Part shown: positions 1 to 13,089 of the stretch, piece after piece
Numbering within the stretch: the stretch's first letter is position 1
Layout of the letters: each line of letters opens with the position of its first letter
Assembly: GCA_012845835.1 (NCBI GenBank)
Contig: JABAKD010000019.1
Coordinates: forward strand, 5,813,494-5,877,493
DNA length: 64,000 nt
Direction: 5' to 3'
Source of the DNA: Undaria pinnatifida
Lineage: Eukaryota; Sar; Phaeophyceae; Laminariales; Alariaceae
Program-made: the position numbers and the translations under genes
The notes under the pieces: generated by a model
Databases searched by the model: none
What the model was told of the DNA's origin: nothing
What the model saw: only the letters and a program-made list of their open reading frames with translations

Positions 1-780
1 TCGCACACCAGAAAAAATATGGCTTTCAGAACATCGCGACAGCCGTCGCGCTTCGGGTGCGGGTGTACTTCACATTATAAATCGTTCCATCAATCACGCC
101 GCTCGACTCCACTTCTGGCACATGCTTGTACTGACGGTCCAACAATCACCAGTACAGCAGCTGTACTGCCATATCATACCATGTAAAACAATACTCGCAT
201 GCCCGAAAAAAACATTGCATCATAACATTTTTAATTATTAACCCTTTTTTGGTGTCCGGGTATAGCGACCAGAGACACGACAAGAGCGACGGTATCCACC
301 GTCTCCGTCAGCGCGCAGCGATACGAATGGGACCATCATGATTGTTGTGTACTATCGTAGTTCGGACACGATATGACGATATGTACCACCAACATCGAAG
401 CAGCCCGCGTTCCTTCGAACGGTTCATGTGGTAAACGTCACTGTTTATTGGTCAATTCTCCCCTCTAAAGTCCCAAAGAGGCTAATAGGTCCATCGGACC
501 ATTGGTATGCACGGTGAATATCACACGGGGGGTTAATGTAATGTAATGTAATGAACGACTTATTTTATTTTACTTAGGAGCGGGGTTCATACTATTATTG
601 CCATTACGGACACGATAAGATACGGCTTCAGGCGGACCCAAAACGACAGATTTAGCGACTATACCTCAGCAAGTACCAAAAAAAAAAAAACAGCGCTCTT
701 TTTCACCTGTTGGAACTCACGTACATGTACAGCATACAGTATACAAACCTACACAAAGACGAACGACGGCCTTCTCTGCC
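1..780. other. Non-coding, nothing recognised
   Basis: No open frame here resembles a protein and no repeat family found elsewhere in the window is present, apart from a short tandem of TGTAA units near 536-553 and a poly-A run near 678. Confidence 0.4.
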
Positions 781-789
781 TTCTAGAAT

Positions 790-910
790 CGAAGGAAGAC
801 GTACAAACAGTCAGAGCGACCTGACCCGACCCGCGAGGTTCGAAAACCTCCTGCCCCAATCGAACCCACCCGTGCGAACACCTCTTCACCCCACCCGACG
901 CGCCCCGCGA
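790..910 (-). repeat. GGGTCGGGTC-type repeat fragment
   Basis: Read on the minus strand this stretch has GGGTCGGGTC-like words spaced by AGGTTTTCGAA-like words. It is the same pattern as the larger arrays at 23.5-24.2 kb. It lies inside a 121-codon frame (710-1075) that I regard as a by-product of the repeat. Confidence 0.45.
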
Positions 911-1224
911 GTTAAGTATAATCATGATGGGCGCGTGCCGTACACACGCCTCCTTATGTTTCACTTCGGACAATCCCCGCCCCCCTACCCCGACATGCCC
1001 AGGTTTCGTCGTGCGTCCCCTGCTGTAATCGACACTCAGCTTTTCGACACATTTCCCCCCCCCAAAAGCCCCTGAGGGGTTAACTTTCTATACTTCCTAT
1101 TAATCGTCACTTTGTGTTTCGACGCGTTTTCCCCTCTGAAGTCCGTAGGAAGGGGTTAAGTTCCGATACCTCCTATATATTTAAAGCTGTTGTATTGCCA
1201 TACAGCCGTGGTCCCTCCTTTAGT

Positions 1225-1540
1225 GCGGTACCTTGCCAGACGACAACACCCGCACTAAATTGGGACCCGCACTATCCGGGGATGGTAACCGCACTAAAGT
1301 GGGAACACGCACCAAAGAGGGACCCCGCACTATAGTGCGTACCCGTACTGTGCATCAAGAGGTAGTGACAAGCGATTTTCACCACATTAAACATGGGCCC
1401 CGCTCTAAAGTGGGACCCCGCACGATAGTGCGTATCCGTACTGTCTATTCAGAGGTCGTGACAAGCGATTTTCACCGCACTAAACTGGGACCTAGCACAA
1501 AAGTTACCGCACCAACGCGGGACCACGACTGTAGCTATAT
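1225..1540. repeat. GCACTATAGTGC palindromic repeat array
   Basis: Degenerate units of the form CGCACTAAAGTGGGACC alternate with CGCACTATAGTGCG (a perfect palindrome near 1328) and a spacer containing GTGACAAGCGATTTTCACC. Related arrays lie at 12.87-13.08 kb and 61.49-61.92 kb. Not coding as far as I can see. Confidence 0.7.
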
Positions 1541-1559
1541 AATAACAGCTCGGCCGGAC

Positions 1560-4500
1560 AGAGCAGCATAGGGGAGAGCCTGGACGGGAAGGCAGTATTC
1601 TTAACACTAAGTCATTGCCACAAGCTATAGCCCAAGATCACAACGCAGGCTCCAGTAAATGCCACCGGTCTTCACCAGTATACAGCAGCGACACGACACG
1701 CATAACGGGTAAACAGAGCTGCTTTGTATCTCTATCGCTGACGCCAACGCTCCAGCTATTATGAGTGACGCAGTGTATTTGCTATTCATGCAGGCTGCAG
1801 TTTTTCAATATGCGTCACAAGGCACGCTCCAAATATACGGCAGTGCGACACTATGTACGCGAAAAAAAATAGCAGTTGTCGCTACGTAGAGTAGTAGTGG
1901 TAACTTTATGATGTCACGCCGGTTGAGCAGCGCCGGGTTGCCCGCTACAGCACCTATGGATATATCCGGCTGGCACGTACCGGCACCGCGAGCTGGTCCG
2001 GCCGAGAGGATCACGCTGTATTCGCTAGCTTTTTCCCAACGCAAGTTTGCGAGTTTCGATCTCGAATTTTGTACGTCGTATGGAGCTCCCCTTAGAGTAA
2101 AACCAAACGACTCAAAAAGGGTCAAGCTTTTTTTTTTTTATGGCGGGCGTATATGGCCATTTCGAGAAAAATCCGACCGACGTTTTCGCCAAAACGTAAG
2201 AGGGAAAAAACAAAAAACCGTGACCCTCTTTGAAGCTGTAGACGAATGCAATGCGAATCACGTGCCGAAAAATAAAATAAAAATAAACGATAAATTGGGG
2301 TGAGAAATCCTGTTTTCGTGTCCCCCATCGTACTATCTCCACTTTGTATTGCGGATAATGGGCACGTCATTTTTCTTCATAGACAGCGAAGTAGGCTTAT
2401 GGTGAGGATAACGATCGTTGCGTCATGCCTCGGGGAATGCTGAAAGTTCACACCGAGAATCAGCGCCATCCGCTGTGCAGATTTTTCGGACTCTTGTATA
2501 GAAATAAGTATCGAGACACCCCCGCAAGTGTTGGGATTTACTCGACACGACATTTCTCGACGAAAACGACTCAGATTCAAAAAATGCTAACGTCTGCATA
2601 TGCGCTGCAGGTTGGGAAACACTGCTGTAAAATATGGAGTCCTAATATTTCGAAATGGTGGCGAAAACGCCGATCGAACGGAATTTTTATTTCATGACTG
2701 GACCAGCTCGTATAGAGGCACTCCCGATTTCCCTTTACATGTTTCTGGTGGAGGCATGACTTGCGTCAGCTGTGACATATGCACGTACCACCTTTGGTTC
2801 GTGTTTTTTCCCTGGGGTATTCCTCAGCTCCAGAGTGACTGGAGCCTGTCCTGTGACCACGTACTTGATTATGCGAGTTAATGTGACAACAGAAGCACCA
2901 TTACTGTATTACGATCTATCGCCAACGTCGCCACCGACAGTCGTCATTGCCAAGGATAGGCAGGGGTAGACTACGGCTAGGGCTCGAGCAAGACTATTCG
3001 AGCTCTACGACTACAAGTGGTACAGAACACCGAACACGAAACAGGGTAATAAGAAAGGCGGGCGGATATTGACATTGCCATTATGCTAAGGTTAGTGTAG
3101 GACAAACTTTAGTGTAGAACGAATCCTCCCCCATAATAAGAAACCCAGACTAGGTCAGTACCTCAGTTTCTTACTACGTGTCCTGTACTGCACTACGACC
3201 ACAACTACGAAAGCGTTACATGCGCGCCGACCTATTAAGGGAAAACCCTGCATCATATATGAAGTATCATATATGGTGTCATACGTATATCGTACCGGTA
3301 TATGCTGTAAAAAAAAACAGACTACAAGTAGAATAAAATAGGGCCAGTTATGCATCTACCAAGGTATACGCGTACCGGGTACAAAATGTACTGGTGCTGT
3401 ACCCGACACTATATTCTGTGCCTGTACCGTGTACCAGGTATCATGCGTGGTTTCTCAAACATCAAGTTGTATGCTGCCTTTATGAGGGCGCCACGCCATA
3501 ATCTATGGCTGGAAACTCTTTACACGAGGGAAATATCTAATCGCTCCACAGATCATGCAAATCAACAGCATCACACATATATTTTTCGCGGATCTGCATC
3601 ATCTGTAACAATTCCACGGCGCTGAACTAAAGGATATTATTGATATGTGCAATCTGTGCCTCTGCATGTTTCCACGGCGTTGAACTACAGGGTCATGTTA
3701 TCATACGTGTGCCCGGTTTGTACGCACATTGCGGTGTACTCTGATCTGGTACGATCTGTGTGATCTGTACCTGGTAAACGTTTTCCGCGTGATGACATGC
3801 ATGACTAGCACGATCTATACATAGGCATCAACCCACAGATCTGTACGATTCATCATACATTCTAGGTCAGGCAGATCATGATCTGCCCGACGTGTGAACT
3901 CTTTACCTCCCTCCGAAAAAAAAACACCCTCGACTGTACAGTACTGCAAGTTATTATCATAATCAGGACAAGAAAAAAAAAACGGTTAGCAAACGTGTCA
4001 TCAGTAGGGCACATACTCCTGGGGAACCTGGGTACCACACCTGACTGATACCGCTGACACTCGGGTACGTACCCGGGTACCTGCTGAGTAACTGGTGCAT
4101 ACCCTCCAAAACATACCCTTGAAACATTGCTACACCAATAAAACTGCCGGTATGGGTGTGGAGTGTGGAGCTCAAGATGTGGAGATAATTTTCCAATGGA
4201 AATTCCATAACAACAACGACAAAGTAATCAAGCACGGTTGTAACTTCAACGTTGCAGCTGCAAAATTGATGCCAGTATTTTTCCAAATATTTGGTGCCCA
4301 AATCGCGGGTGCACATCCTAAGGGGTTGATGGTATGTTTGGCCGTCCGCGGTTCAAGAAACCCCGTGGGAACTGTGGGGCATAAGGCATGTCTCTCCATT
4401 TTCCTCTCTCCCGTTCAACTCCCTGGTGGTCGCGGTCCACTCACGGAAAAAAAACAAGAACAAAAAACGGAAAACTGCTTCCATCCTCAAAATTTTGAAA

Positions 4501-4764
4501 CACAGGGACGCTATATGCATGTACATATTGCATAACCAGCATTCCATAAGGGGAAAAACAACGCGTTTCAAATGCCAGCGGAAACTGCGAATCATTCTTA
4601 AGGCCTGACAAAAAGCACGAGCCCAAGCATCCGCCGCTGACGTACAGTGGTACCTCACCCGCCCCCCCCCCCACCTCTTTCCCGCCCCTCTCCCCTCCTT
4701 CTACCCCCTCTGCCCCCCCGCTCTCCCGCCCGCCCCCCATCCATTAATTTTCTCCTCCACTCAC
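1560..4764. other. Gene-poor stretch, no supported feature
   Basis: Several 60-150 codon open frames occur on both strands, but none has a recognisable domain or an intron/exon context. Small duplications are present, for example TTCCACGGCG(C/T)TGAACTA near 3611 and 3667. The 4.64-4.74 kb part is a C-rich tract directly downstream (minus sense) of the exon at 4765-4934. Confidence 0.4.
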
Positions 4765-4934
4765 CCGATAGTGTCGTACCGGTACTTCTCCCAGCCCTCC
4801 GGCGGCGGGCACCCCGACTCCACCATGGAAGCCTTGCCCATCGTTAGCAGCTGGTTGACGCCGTACGTTATCTTGAATCCCGTCCCCGTCGCCTTCTTGC
4901 CCGGCCCGGCGCGGGCCGGCGGTCTCCGCATCAT
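4765..4934 (-). CDS. Candidate first coding exon, unknown protein
   Basis: I do not recognise this protein. On the minus strand two adjacent ATG codons (4929-4934) open a frame of 56 codons that ends in a good splice donor (GG|GTGAGT, phase 2). Upstream the same frame runs through a poly-Ala stretch to a stop. The peptide starts with a basic Arg/Pro/Gly segment and then becomes a balanced, non-repetitive sequence, including GFKITYGVNQLL and GWEKYRYDTI. That looks like real protein rather than the low-complexity frames around it. The complementary plus frame looks random. No downstream exon could be identified between 4.7 kb and 1. It could be a genuine gene start, an isolated exon copy of the kind seen beside other genes here, or chance. 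Confidence 0.35.
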
Positions 4935-4954
4935 GGCAGGCGAAGCCGCCGCCG

Positions 4955-5500
4955 CCGCCGCTGCTGCCGCTACTGTTTGTTGGTGCTGTTGCTATCCCAC
5001 CTCGCTCACGAATAAATCACAACAAAAACGTCTACTCCGTTGCTCCTTTTTTTATATATGTATTTGCGCTTCCCCTTTTTTGTTATCCACCTTGTTTCGC
5101 GATTGCTACCGCTGCCGCTGTTGTTGATGTTGCAGCTACCCCACCCTAGCTACGAAGAAAGCAGAACGGCAAAAACGCCCCCTTTGGGCTATCTGCTGTG
5201 TTTTCTACCGCCGCCGCTGCCGCTGCTGCCGCTGTCGATTTTTCTACCCGAAGAAATCGCGAAAAAAACTCCTTCGTTTCTCCTTTGGTTGTATTCTTCC
5301 TTTTGGCTTTAGCTTTAGCTGCTGCCACCGCCGTTTTTGCTATCCTACCCCGCCCACAAACGATCACAACAACAAAAAAGCCTCCTTCGTTTCCCCTCTT
5401 TCGGTGATCTGTTTTTGTTTCCGCCGCCGCCGTTGATGGTGCTGCTATCCCAACTCACCCACGAAGAAAATCAGAGCTAAAAAGCACCTCTTGGTGCCCC
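4955..5500. repeat. Degenerate ~100-bp tandem repeat, GCTGCCGC-led
   Basis: About five imperfect units follow one another. Each begins with a GCT/GCC triplet run, continues with CTATCCCACC-like and CACGAAGAAA-like words and ends near CCTCCTTCGTTTC. Unit starts are near 4964, 5102, 5222, 5320 and 5410. Confidence 0.6.
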
Positions 5501-5619
5501 GTTGATGTTGTATATAGCTGGTTCAAGTTTCCTAATAGTACCTCGTACCGTATATCGGGTACACAAGGCAGGTGTCGGCTAGCTCGTATACCCGCGAGCC
5601 GCCTATTTCCGGTTCCCGA

Positions 5620-5880
5620 CTAGCTGATGCTGTTGCTGATGCTGCTGTTGCTGATGCTGCTGTTGCTGATGCTGCTGTTGCTGTTGTTGGCGCTGCTGGT
5701 GCTGGTAAAGCTTACTGGTGCCGCTGCTACTAGTGTTGCGGTTGCGCTGCTGTTGATACTGGTGTTGTTGCCGCTGCCTCTGTCACTGCTGCTGCTACGG
5801 CTGCGGCTGCCGCTGCTGTGGGGTGACGCTGCTGCTGTCGTCGCCACCGCCGGCGCCGCTGCTGCCGCCACTACCGGCGC
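5620..5880. repeat. GCT/TGC triplet-rich tract
   Basis: Near-continuous GCTGTTGCTGATGCTGCTG-type triplets. Long frames on both strands (poly-Leu one way, poly-Ala/Ser the other) are produced by the triplet periodicity and are not evidence of genes. Confidence 0.75.
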
Positions 5881-7150
5881 TGCCACTACCGATTCCGTCC
5901 GCAGTGAGTAACAATTACGACTGCACTACCACCGCTGGTCGCTGCTGCTTTTCCCACCTTTAATCGTACTGCTCCTGTCTAGGGTGCTTTAGCAACTACG
6001 ACTCAGAGAAAGCAGTGAGGGAGTCGGCCAGCGCCGCGCCTCCTAATCCACCGGCCCAGCCGTGGTAGTTGCGGTAGCTCGAATATGACAATGACGAGAA
6101 CGGAGACACTAACGACTAAGGCTACAGCTTTTTCGAATCTCGAGACAGGGGGGAAGAAGGTGACGTAGTAGTAGGAAGAGCCCGACGACCTTTCTTCTTC
6201 TATTTCAAGTATTGCTTTCCCTAGTGCTTCTATGCCTATCGTAGCTGCTTCTGCAAATATTTTTGCTGCTGCTATGGCCTTTGCAGCTGCCGCTGCTATG
6301 CGGCTGGCGATTGTGCTGTCGACCGCTCGTCCCCCTGTCGCCTCTCAGGCAGTCGCCAGGGGCCGCAGGAGGTAGGTTTCAATTGGCAGGCGCTATCGCT
6401 GTAGTAGTATAGTTTCTTCTGAGCGGGAGATGACGATCCAAACCGCAGCAGCAGTCGTAGAGGCAGATATACAAAAAATCCTACTCGTAGCTTCCTTCCC
6501 TCCGCTCTTCCCGTTCTTCGTCCACTACCCGTCCGCACGACCACCCCAGTCCGTCCGCACGATCACCCCAGCCCCTGCCCTAAAAGAGGAAGGCAGAACA
6601 GCAAACACAACAGCGACAAAAAAGCGCTAGGCTTTCAAAAAAGAGAGGGCCTTGTATAGCCCAGCCAGCTAGACGATATGCCTCCCGCTCGGCCGGCGAA
6701 AGCGTGCGCTCCGTTACGCCCCCACTCCGACCGCGTGTCCGCTTCCACGTCACTAGCAAAGCCCTCGGATCTTCCGGTCCTCCCCCCTCCTTGGACTTGA
6801 ACACCAGGGCTGAGGGTTACTGGCTGCGTCCCGGCCGAGTTTTTTTTTCGCGATTCGAGATTTGCCAGGCGCTTACAAGGCTGTTTTTTTATCGTTTATT
6901 GTTTACTTTTTTCTCCTTTCGTCGCGCGCCTGCCGGGACGGGGGGCGGGCGTTCCTCCGGCTGCTGCTAACGCCGGCGCCTGCGCTGTCGTCACTGTTGC
7001 TGCTGGTGTTGCTGCTGGTGTTGCTGCTGCTGATTCTGCCGGCTGAAATAACTGACGATGCTGCTGCTTCGACTCCTTGCCGCTGACTGCTACTCCCGTT
7101 TTTTTCTTGTTCTTGTCCTCAACACGACGCACCTCCCTTTCTCCGTCTGG
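5881..7150. other. Triplet-rich non-coding stretch
   Basis: Scattered GCT/CTG runs (6260-6300, 6955-7085) and no recognisable protein on either strand. Confidence 0.4.
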
Positions 7151-7152
7151 CG

Positions 7153-7208
7153 GTCGGTATGTCTGTCCGTCCGTCTGTCCGTCAGTACGCCTGTCCGTCC
7201 GTCCGTCA
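7153..7208 (+). repeat. GTCCGTCC microsatellite
   Basis: Tandem GTCCGTCTGTCCGTC words. The following 7225-7262 segment is almost pure G, and the segment after that is CTCCTGCTG-rich. Confidence 0.7.
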
Positions 7209-7299
7209 CGCTGAAGACGCAAAAAGAGGGGGGGAGTGGGTGGGGGGGGCGGGGGGGGGGCGCCCCTTCCTCCTCCTGCTGCTCCTCCTCCTGCTTGTT

Positions 7300-7742
7300 T
7301 GGCACGCGCTAGAGGGTCCTAGTGCCGGCTGTTGCGACCCCGTCCGCCGAGCCTCCCCGGGCCCGGACGTACAGGAGCGTAGGACACCTATTAATTAGCA
7401 TATCATGTCAATAATCAAGAGTAAGAAACAGGAATGTTCGCCAGGGATGGATTTGTTGGGGAAACTGAGTTATTAACACCACCTGCAGTATAACGGTTTC
7501 AGAATCGCTGCACCTCTCATAGCCCTCGAGGCCCGCACCCAGCCCTCTTAACCCTAACCCCAACCCGAAACGCAAAGCGTCAAAATTCGGGGATATATTC
7601 TGTATGTCCCCGTACCTTTTGTTATATTACGAGCAGTGTATTTGTACGTGTCCTGCACTGGCTATACGTACATAGTCTGCGACGGCTGTACCGATGCTTG
7701 TGCAGGAAGACTTTGTCAACGTGAATAGGAAATACTGCTGCC

Positions 7743-7773
<31 letters not shown>

Positions 7774-8640
7774 TTACATCGCTCGTAGCTCCTCAAAAAT
7801 AAAAATTAAAGTAGGTACAGGTGAACGCGTCGTGAATCGCGAAGCAAATGGAAAGGCCTTTTGGGCCAGATGAGACCCATGACCCGATAGAGACGTAACC
7901 CGACCGGTGCGGTTCTCTATCTCAGCATTTCAACCTCAAAATCTCGACCAACAACTCTGCTGTGTACTTGGAGTATGTACGAGTGTCGTATCGTATCATA
8001 TATTTTCTACCAGGTGCGTAGTACAAGCGTGCGCCGCACCTGGCGCAGCAGCAGCGTGCCCTTTCGAAACCCAAACCAAACCAAGAAATCGTATGTATGA
8101 ATATCACAGAATATCAACATGTACTCGTACTACAGTGGACTAAAAATGTAGTAACCGTTTCGTATTACTGGTAGTAGTATAAAACAGCCCTGATAGTTTC
8201 ATCCAAATTGGTAACATCATCACATTACGTTGTCACATCATGGTCATCCGTCCTGTCTTGACACAAAAAATACACATGGTACATGCATTGCAGGAGTACA
8301 CGCGTCCAGGCACTACGCACGACACACGTGCATATCATCCTCTGAATCCGGCAATCAGTCAGGCTATCGTAGGCCGCTTCGGGTCGCCGACGCTGTACGG
8401 CGGAACAGCAGTATCGTCACGTGTTTCGGTTGCTTTATCCTCCAAAGTCTCTTGTGGCAGAGTAGGAGTTGGTTGCCTTGAGGTGGAGGGATTGAAAGAA
8501 AAGTGACCCGCGATCGTGGTGCGTCCGTCGCACACTAACACCAACTGTCATCAATACTTTTTTTCTTTCTTTTAATCATCGCGTTTCCTTTCCAGACACT
8601 CGTACACAGGCAATAGGTTTTATTTACTCTCAGCGACCTC
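7300..8640. other. No supported feature
   Basis: Contains a CTG run at 7737-7771 and otherwise unremarkable sequence. The open frames at 7.9-8.5 kb have no recognisable domain. Confidence 0.35.
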
Positions 8641-8886
8641 CTGGACAAGCCATGGTCACAGGTGTCATCCCTTATTCCCCCCGGCGCGTGCCTTCATTTT
8701 ATCGCGCATGGGGATCAGCACTATTCCCACTTTCAGCTTTTTATGCTCGTCGGCTTGGGTCAAATTTCGCCAGCTCGCGGTCTCGCATTTTTAGGTTGTC
8801 AGTTTGTTAGAAAAAGCAGAAAAAGTCCCTCGCGAGGCTCGAACCTTTATTGAACAGACAGAAGTGAACCACCGGGGACGCCGGCT
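8640..8886 (-). mobile_element. tRNA-derived SINE, copy 1
   Basis: This is homologous along its length to the copies at 32155-32427, 36461-36740 and 60279-60594. Read on the minus strand it starts with a tRNA-like head. A B-box-like GGTTCGAGCC lies near 8835-8846 (minus sense) and a degenerate A-box-like word lies before it. It continues into a body with GCTGA..CCC.ATGCGCGATAAAA and ends in the shared tail TGTGACCATGGCTTGTCC. The 3' half is better conserved than the head in this copy. Confidence 0.75.
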
Positions 8887-8889
8887 CAA

Positions 8890-11800
8890 TACTACTTCGG
8901 AACCAGGTAGCTGTTTGTAAGACACACACAGCCTTGCAGAATAAAGTTAGTGAAGGTCTAAAACCGAAAATAAGGATGCTGCTGCTACTGCTGCTGCAGC
9001 TGTGCGTGCTAGAGCACAGTGGCAGCAACAGCACTGCGAGAGTTCATGCCGTGCTGCGCTCGACTTGGATAGAACTCCGTAGTACTACCAGCACACTAGT
9101 CTAACAAGTAGTATTACTATTAATAGTACATGTTAAACCCAAATACCTTGTTGGGCGCAAGGGCAGGGGGGGGGTTGCTCTCACTCTCACCTTGGCAGGG
9201 CAGAGCACAAAAGGAAGTACTTCCTTGGCTGTCCCTAATAGCACGCTAGCTGTGTTGGCTCGCCCCGCTCAACACCAGCCCCGCTACAAGATCTCAAGCT
9301 CTCGATTGCAGCGAACCTAGGGACCACAGCACTACTAGCTGTTGCTGCAGGCCCACCCAAGAGAGACAGAGGGGAGAGGGAGAAATGAGACAGCGGCTTA
9401 CAACGCGAGGCGTGTTGACAAAACATATAGGATACAGTACGAAAAAATGAACAATTGAGGTGTCTCCTGTTTTCTGCCGATGTAACAAAGAAAATACAAA
9501 AAATAAGAAGGGAGGGATGAGGAAGACGAACCCGATGCCGGCCTTTGCAGCACCCAACATGTGGCACCTACCTCTGTTCTTCTCTCTTCTTGCCCTAGAC
9601 CTCGGTCCCTGCCACCTAGATACCCAGTGCTCTCGAACGCCGGGCGCAGAGGCAGAGCGTTTGAGTGTCGTGTAAAAGATGGAAAATTGGAGCGCGCGGC
9701 CTTCTTTCGCGATTGCTTCCAGGATTAGGATTTCGAATTTCGACGCTTCCGCATTTTTATTTTTATGATATCTTGATTTTTGGTGAAATTTCCGTTTGAT
9801 AAGAAACGTGCCATAGACGCGTGGGCTGATAATTATTATGCCCAATATGTCCCCCCATCGTAACAGTTACACGTGCATTATACGCTCCCACCAGCCCACC
9901 CGACAACGCGACCATCAGCCTAACCAGTGTCCTGTTGACGCTCACGTAAGAACGCATTATCTTACCGTCGTGTCATACGAGGTAGCCCATAGACCATCGC
10001 CAGCTTGGGCGCTCCGTCTTTGTTTTGTTTTTACTGCGCGGTTTCGCGTGAAAAGTAGAGAGGTAAACGCATACAACGACATGCAACACATACATGGTGA
10101 GGGAGGGAGGAACGCATAGATAATTACACTGGTAGTTATTAATAGTGCATTCTTCAAGCATGTTGTTAACATCCATCTCCTCATCACGTTCAATCAGTCG
10201 TACGAGATGGGTGTCATACAAAATATCCAGGTGGTATTGGACAAACAGAAGACACATACATAAAGAAATCAGATGATAGACCATGCGGCGACGCTCCTCT
10301 ACTACTGCATTAGGACAACAGCTCTCTCTGAGCCGATCTTCTTAGGGGGGGGTGGGGGGCAGGGAGGTGAGGGGGGGCGGCGGGGGGAAGGTGGCTGGGG
10401 AGGGGGGGATGGGGGGAACTGAAGGAGGAATTTGGGGGGGAGGGGGGGGTGACATCATATATATCGTGAAAAGCACGAAGTACCAGGTATGATGACAGTA
10501 CATATTATATGTGTTGTGTAATAACGCTGTTAGACCCCGCGTTTCTCCAATTGATGATATATGCGTGACTTCCCAACGGTGTGCTTGCTTGTCGACATAC
10601 AGTAGCCGTAGCTCCTACTCTCGTATCGCTGACTACTGACTAGTATTAATATAGCTCCAGGCAGGGCAACGGGGGAGGCAGAAATTGACGCGGGCCGCTT
10701 GTGTGATTCGGTTGTCGAATACCGCAGTTGCGGCATGAGCATCCATTCTTGGGGACCGTATCGAAAAAAGTACATGGAAAAACTATAGTATGTATTTTTA
10801 AAAAAGGATGTTCCTTGACTTCTGATTGTAGGGCAGACAGACGGACGGACAAGAAAATATGTTGCTGACAGACTCCAGCATAACCACTGGGGAATCGCTA
10901 CAACTGCTACTGTTGCCACGCCTACGACTATTGCTACTACTATTACCTCAGTGGGCACCATAGATATCATCGTGGGTGCTCATCACACCATCAAGCAAAC
11001 AGACACAAAGGAGCACGCGAACATCGTTCTATTGTAAACGTAATCCGATCAACAACCAACCCTAGAAAAAAAACAGTCATTCACAATACAGTAAAAGGCC
11101 CACGGCTGATGAAGGCGACAAATCCAAGCGCATACCGTTGTCTCTGTTGCTACTATCTGTTGCTGGCAATGCTCTAGATCGCTGTCCACCCAGGTGCGTG
11201 AAAACGCGATAGATCCAAGGTAAAACCATCAAAAATAGGGCCCCACCTTGGCCTCACTGTTTTTTTCCGGTTCTTATCCCTATTATACAATATATAGGTA
11301 GACCTGGACCCTGCCCACACACCGAATCACAACCACACAGCAGCAACAGTTGGTTCTCAGATGCGCCGCAAACGTGGTTGACTGAGTATTCAGCGTAGGG
11401 GTCGTCGCGCACAGTCAGGCTTCTTACAGTTGCTGCCCATACAAAATTCTTGGTGCGCGGCTTTAAGCGTGATGTTGCTTATGTGCTCACATGAGCGTCA
11501 CCGAAATCAAGCCAGTGGCCACACGTAAAATACCATAAATACCACGTTCGGTTAACTGGTTATTGTGTCCGTCCATCGCGGGCAAGATACTAAAGAAATA
11601 GCACATTCCTTTTGTCCTCTGGTCGGTAGTGATGATGCTGCCGCTACTGCTGCTGCTAAATATTAAGAAAAACAGATATTACTCTACCGGCCCTCTTCGA
11701 GCATGCGCCATCGCCTGATGCCGATAGGTCAGCGGACGAGACCGGTCCAGCAGACCGAGACCGGCCAACAGCCCAACCACACAATCATCCTTAAACTATG

Positions 11801-12225
11801 ATTATCGTCCAATTATGTTCATCCTGTGTATTTTTTTTGTCAGGCAAAGAAAATACTGACCCACCACCCAACAGCGGAAGCCCCCGCCACCAACAAGCCA
11901 CCACGACAACAGCAGTCGCTTAAACATGAACCCGGCTCATGGTATAGTAATATCTCCGAGCCACTGCTGTGCCCCCATGTCACAGGCCTTAGCTTCTTGT
12001 ACAAACCCCACACTAACTAAACTTGTTGTTATGTTGCCAGATACTTCAGTGTTCACGAGACCTTCGCTGCTCGTACAGCCCACATGGCACCTAAGCAAGC
12101 AAAAAAGGACTCCCATACAACGCGTTTGGTCCGCTGCAAACAAAGATTCGCCAAAATTAACAGCGTGAGTATCTCCAATAGACACCATCCATTCCCATTC
12201 CCCAGCAAGGCAGTAGCAACACCAA
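8890..12225. other. Gene-poor stretch
   Basis: The longest open frame is 183 codons on the minus strand (9294-9845), with no domain I can recognise and an ordinary hydrophobic tail, so I do not call it. 10345-10450 is a G-rich tract. One TACCAGGTA motif is at 10481. Confidence 0.35.
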
Positions 12226-12227
12226 CA

Positions 12228-12372
12228 ACATCAACCACAACAGCAGCAGCGGCAGCAACAGTAACCGCAGCAGCAATACCAGCAGTACCAGCACCAACAC
12301 CACCACCACCAGTAGCAGCAGCAGCAGCAGAGGTAGCAGGAAGCAGCAGCTGCAGCATCGGGAGCAGCAGCA
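12228..12372 (+). repeat. CAG/CAA/CCA triplet repeat
   Basis: AACAGCAGCAGCGGCAGCA-type triplets. A 182-codon plus frame (12084-12632) runs through it as an Ala/Thr/Pro-rich segment. Its non-repetitive start (MAPKQAKKDSHTTRL) is followed at 12163 by a donor-like GTGAGT, so a short first exon is conceivable but unproven. Confidence 0.6.
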
Positions 12373-12869
12373 TACAACTGCAGCAAGCCAAAGTCCACAT
12401 AAAGCACGCCCCGCTCGCTGCGCGTGGCAGAAACGGGCGTCCCCAAGTCTACCACGGCCAACCAACCTGCTGGACACCACCACCATGCCATGCCTTTCGA
12501 AAAAAAAACAGACTCCCAAGCCTTGGAATGCCCCCTCCCTCCCGCCTCTCCCCTTGCCCGTCCCCCGCCCCCGCGCACTCGCTGACAGACAAACGACACA
12601 CATCCCCGTTGAAAAAGGAAAGCGCTAATTAACCGATGCTCAGCGAATCTGAAAACTAGTACAATATGATGCTAAGCACACCGCAGCTGTCCCAACAACA
12701 ACAGCCCTTTTCGCAGCCGTTCCCAATATCAACAGCGCGGAGGCAAGAAACCCCAATAGTGCGTTTTTGGGCTGGCGGCGGCAGCGGCGGTAGCGATGGG
12801 GCGACCCATCGGCGCAGACGCGAGCGTTTTGTTTCGTGCTAAGCGCATCACAGTCGCCCGAACACCAAC

Positions 12870-13085
12870 ACAGTAGTGGTCCCCCGATAGCGCCGGTATG
12901 TGCCAGGCAGAAAGACCGGCAATGCAGCGGCAAACCAGTAACACCGGCACTACTCCGCATACTGTCACTATTTGTTCCTATCTATGTCAAGCGATTTCAC
13001 AGGCACTATAGCGGATGAGTGGCATTACTTAACCGGCGCTATAGAGGGACCATTACTGTAGCGGGGAGGCCGGGAACCCCCTAGT
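12870..13085. repeat. GCACTATAG-family repeat, degenerate
   Basis: Words such as GGCACTATAGCGGATG, CCGGCGCTATAGAGGGACC and AAGCGATTTCACAGGC match the arrays at 1.2-1.5 kb and 61.5-61.9 kb. Confidence 0.5.
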
Positions 13086-13089
13086 GCGC

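Noticed and set aside
9294-9845. 183-codon minus open frame
   Set aside because: No domain, no repeat support and no exon context. A frame of this length can occur by chance in a 64-kb window at about 50% GC.
12053-12603. Leu/Val/Ala-rich frames around the CAG tract
   Set aside because: They come from triplet-repeat periodicity; no recognisable protein outside the repeat apart from a short, unproven start at 12084.
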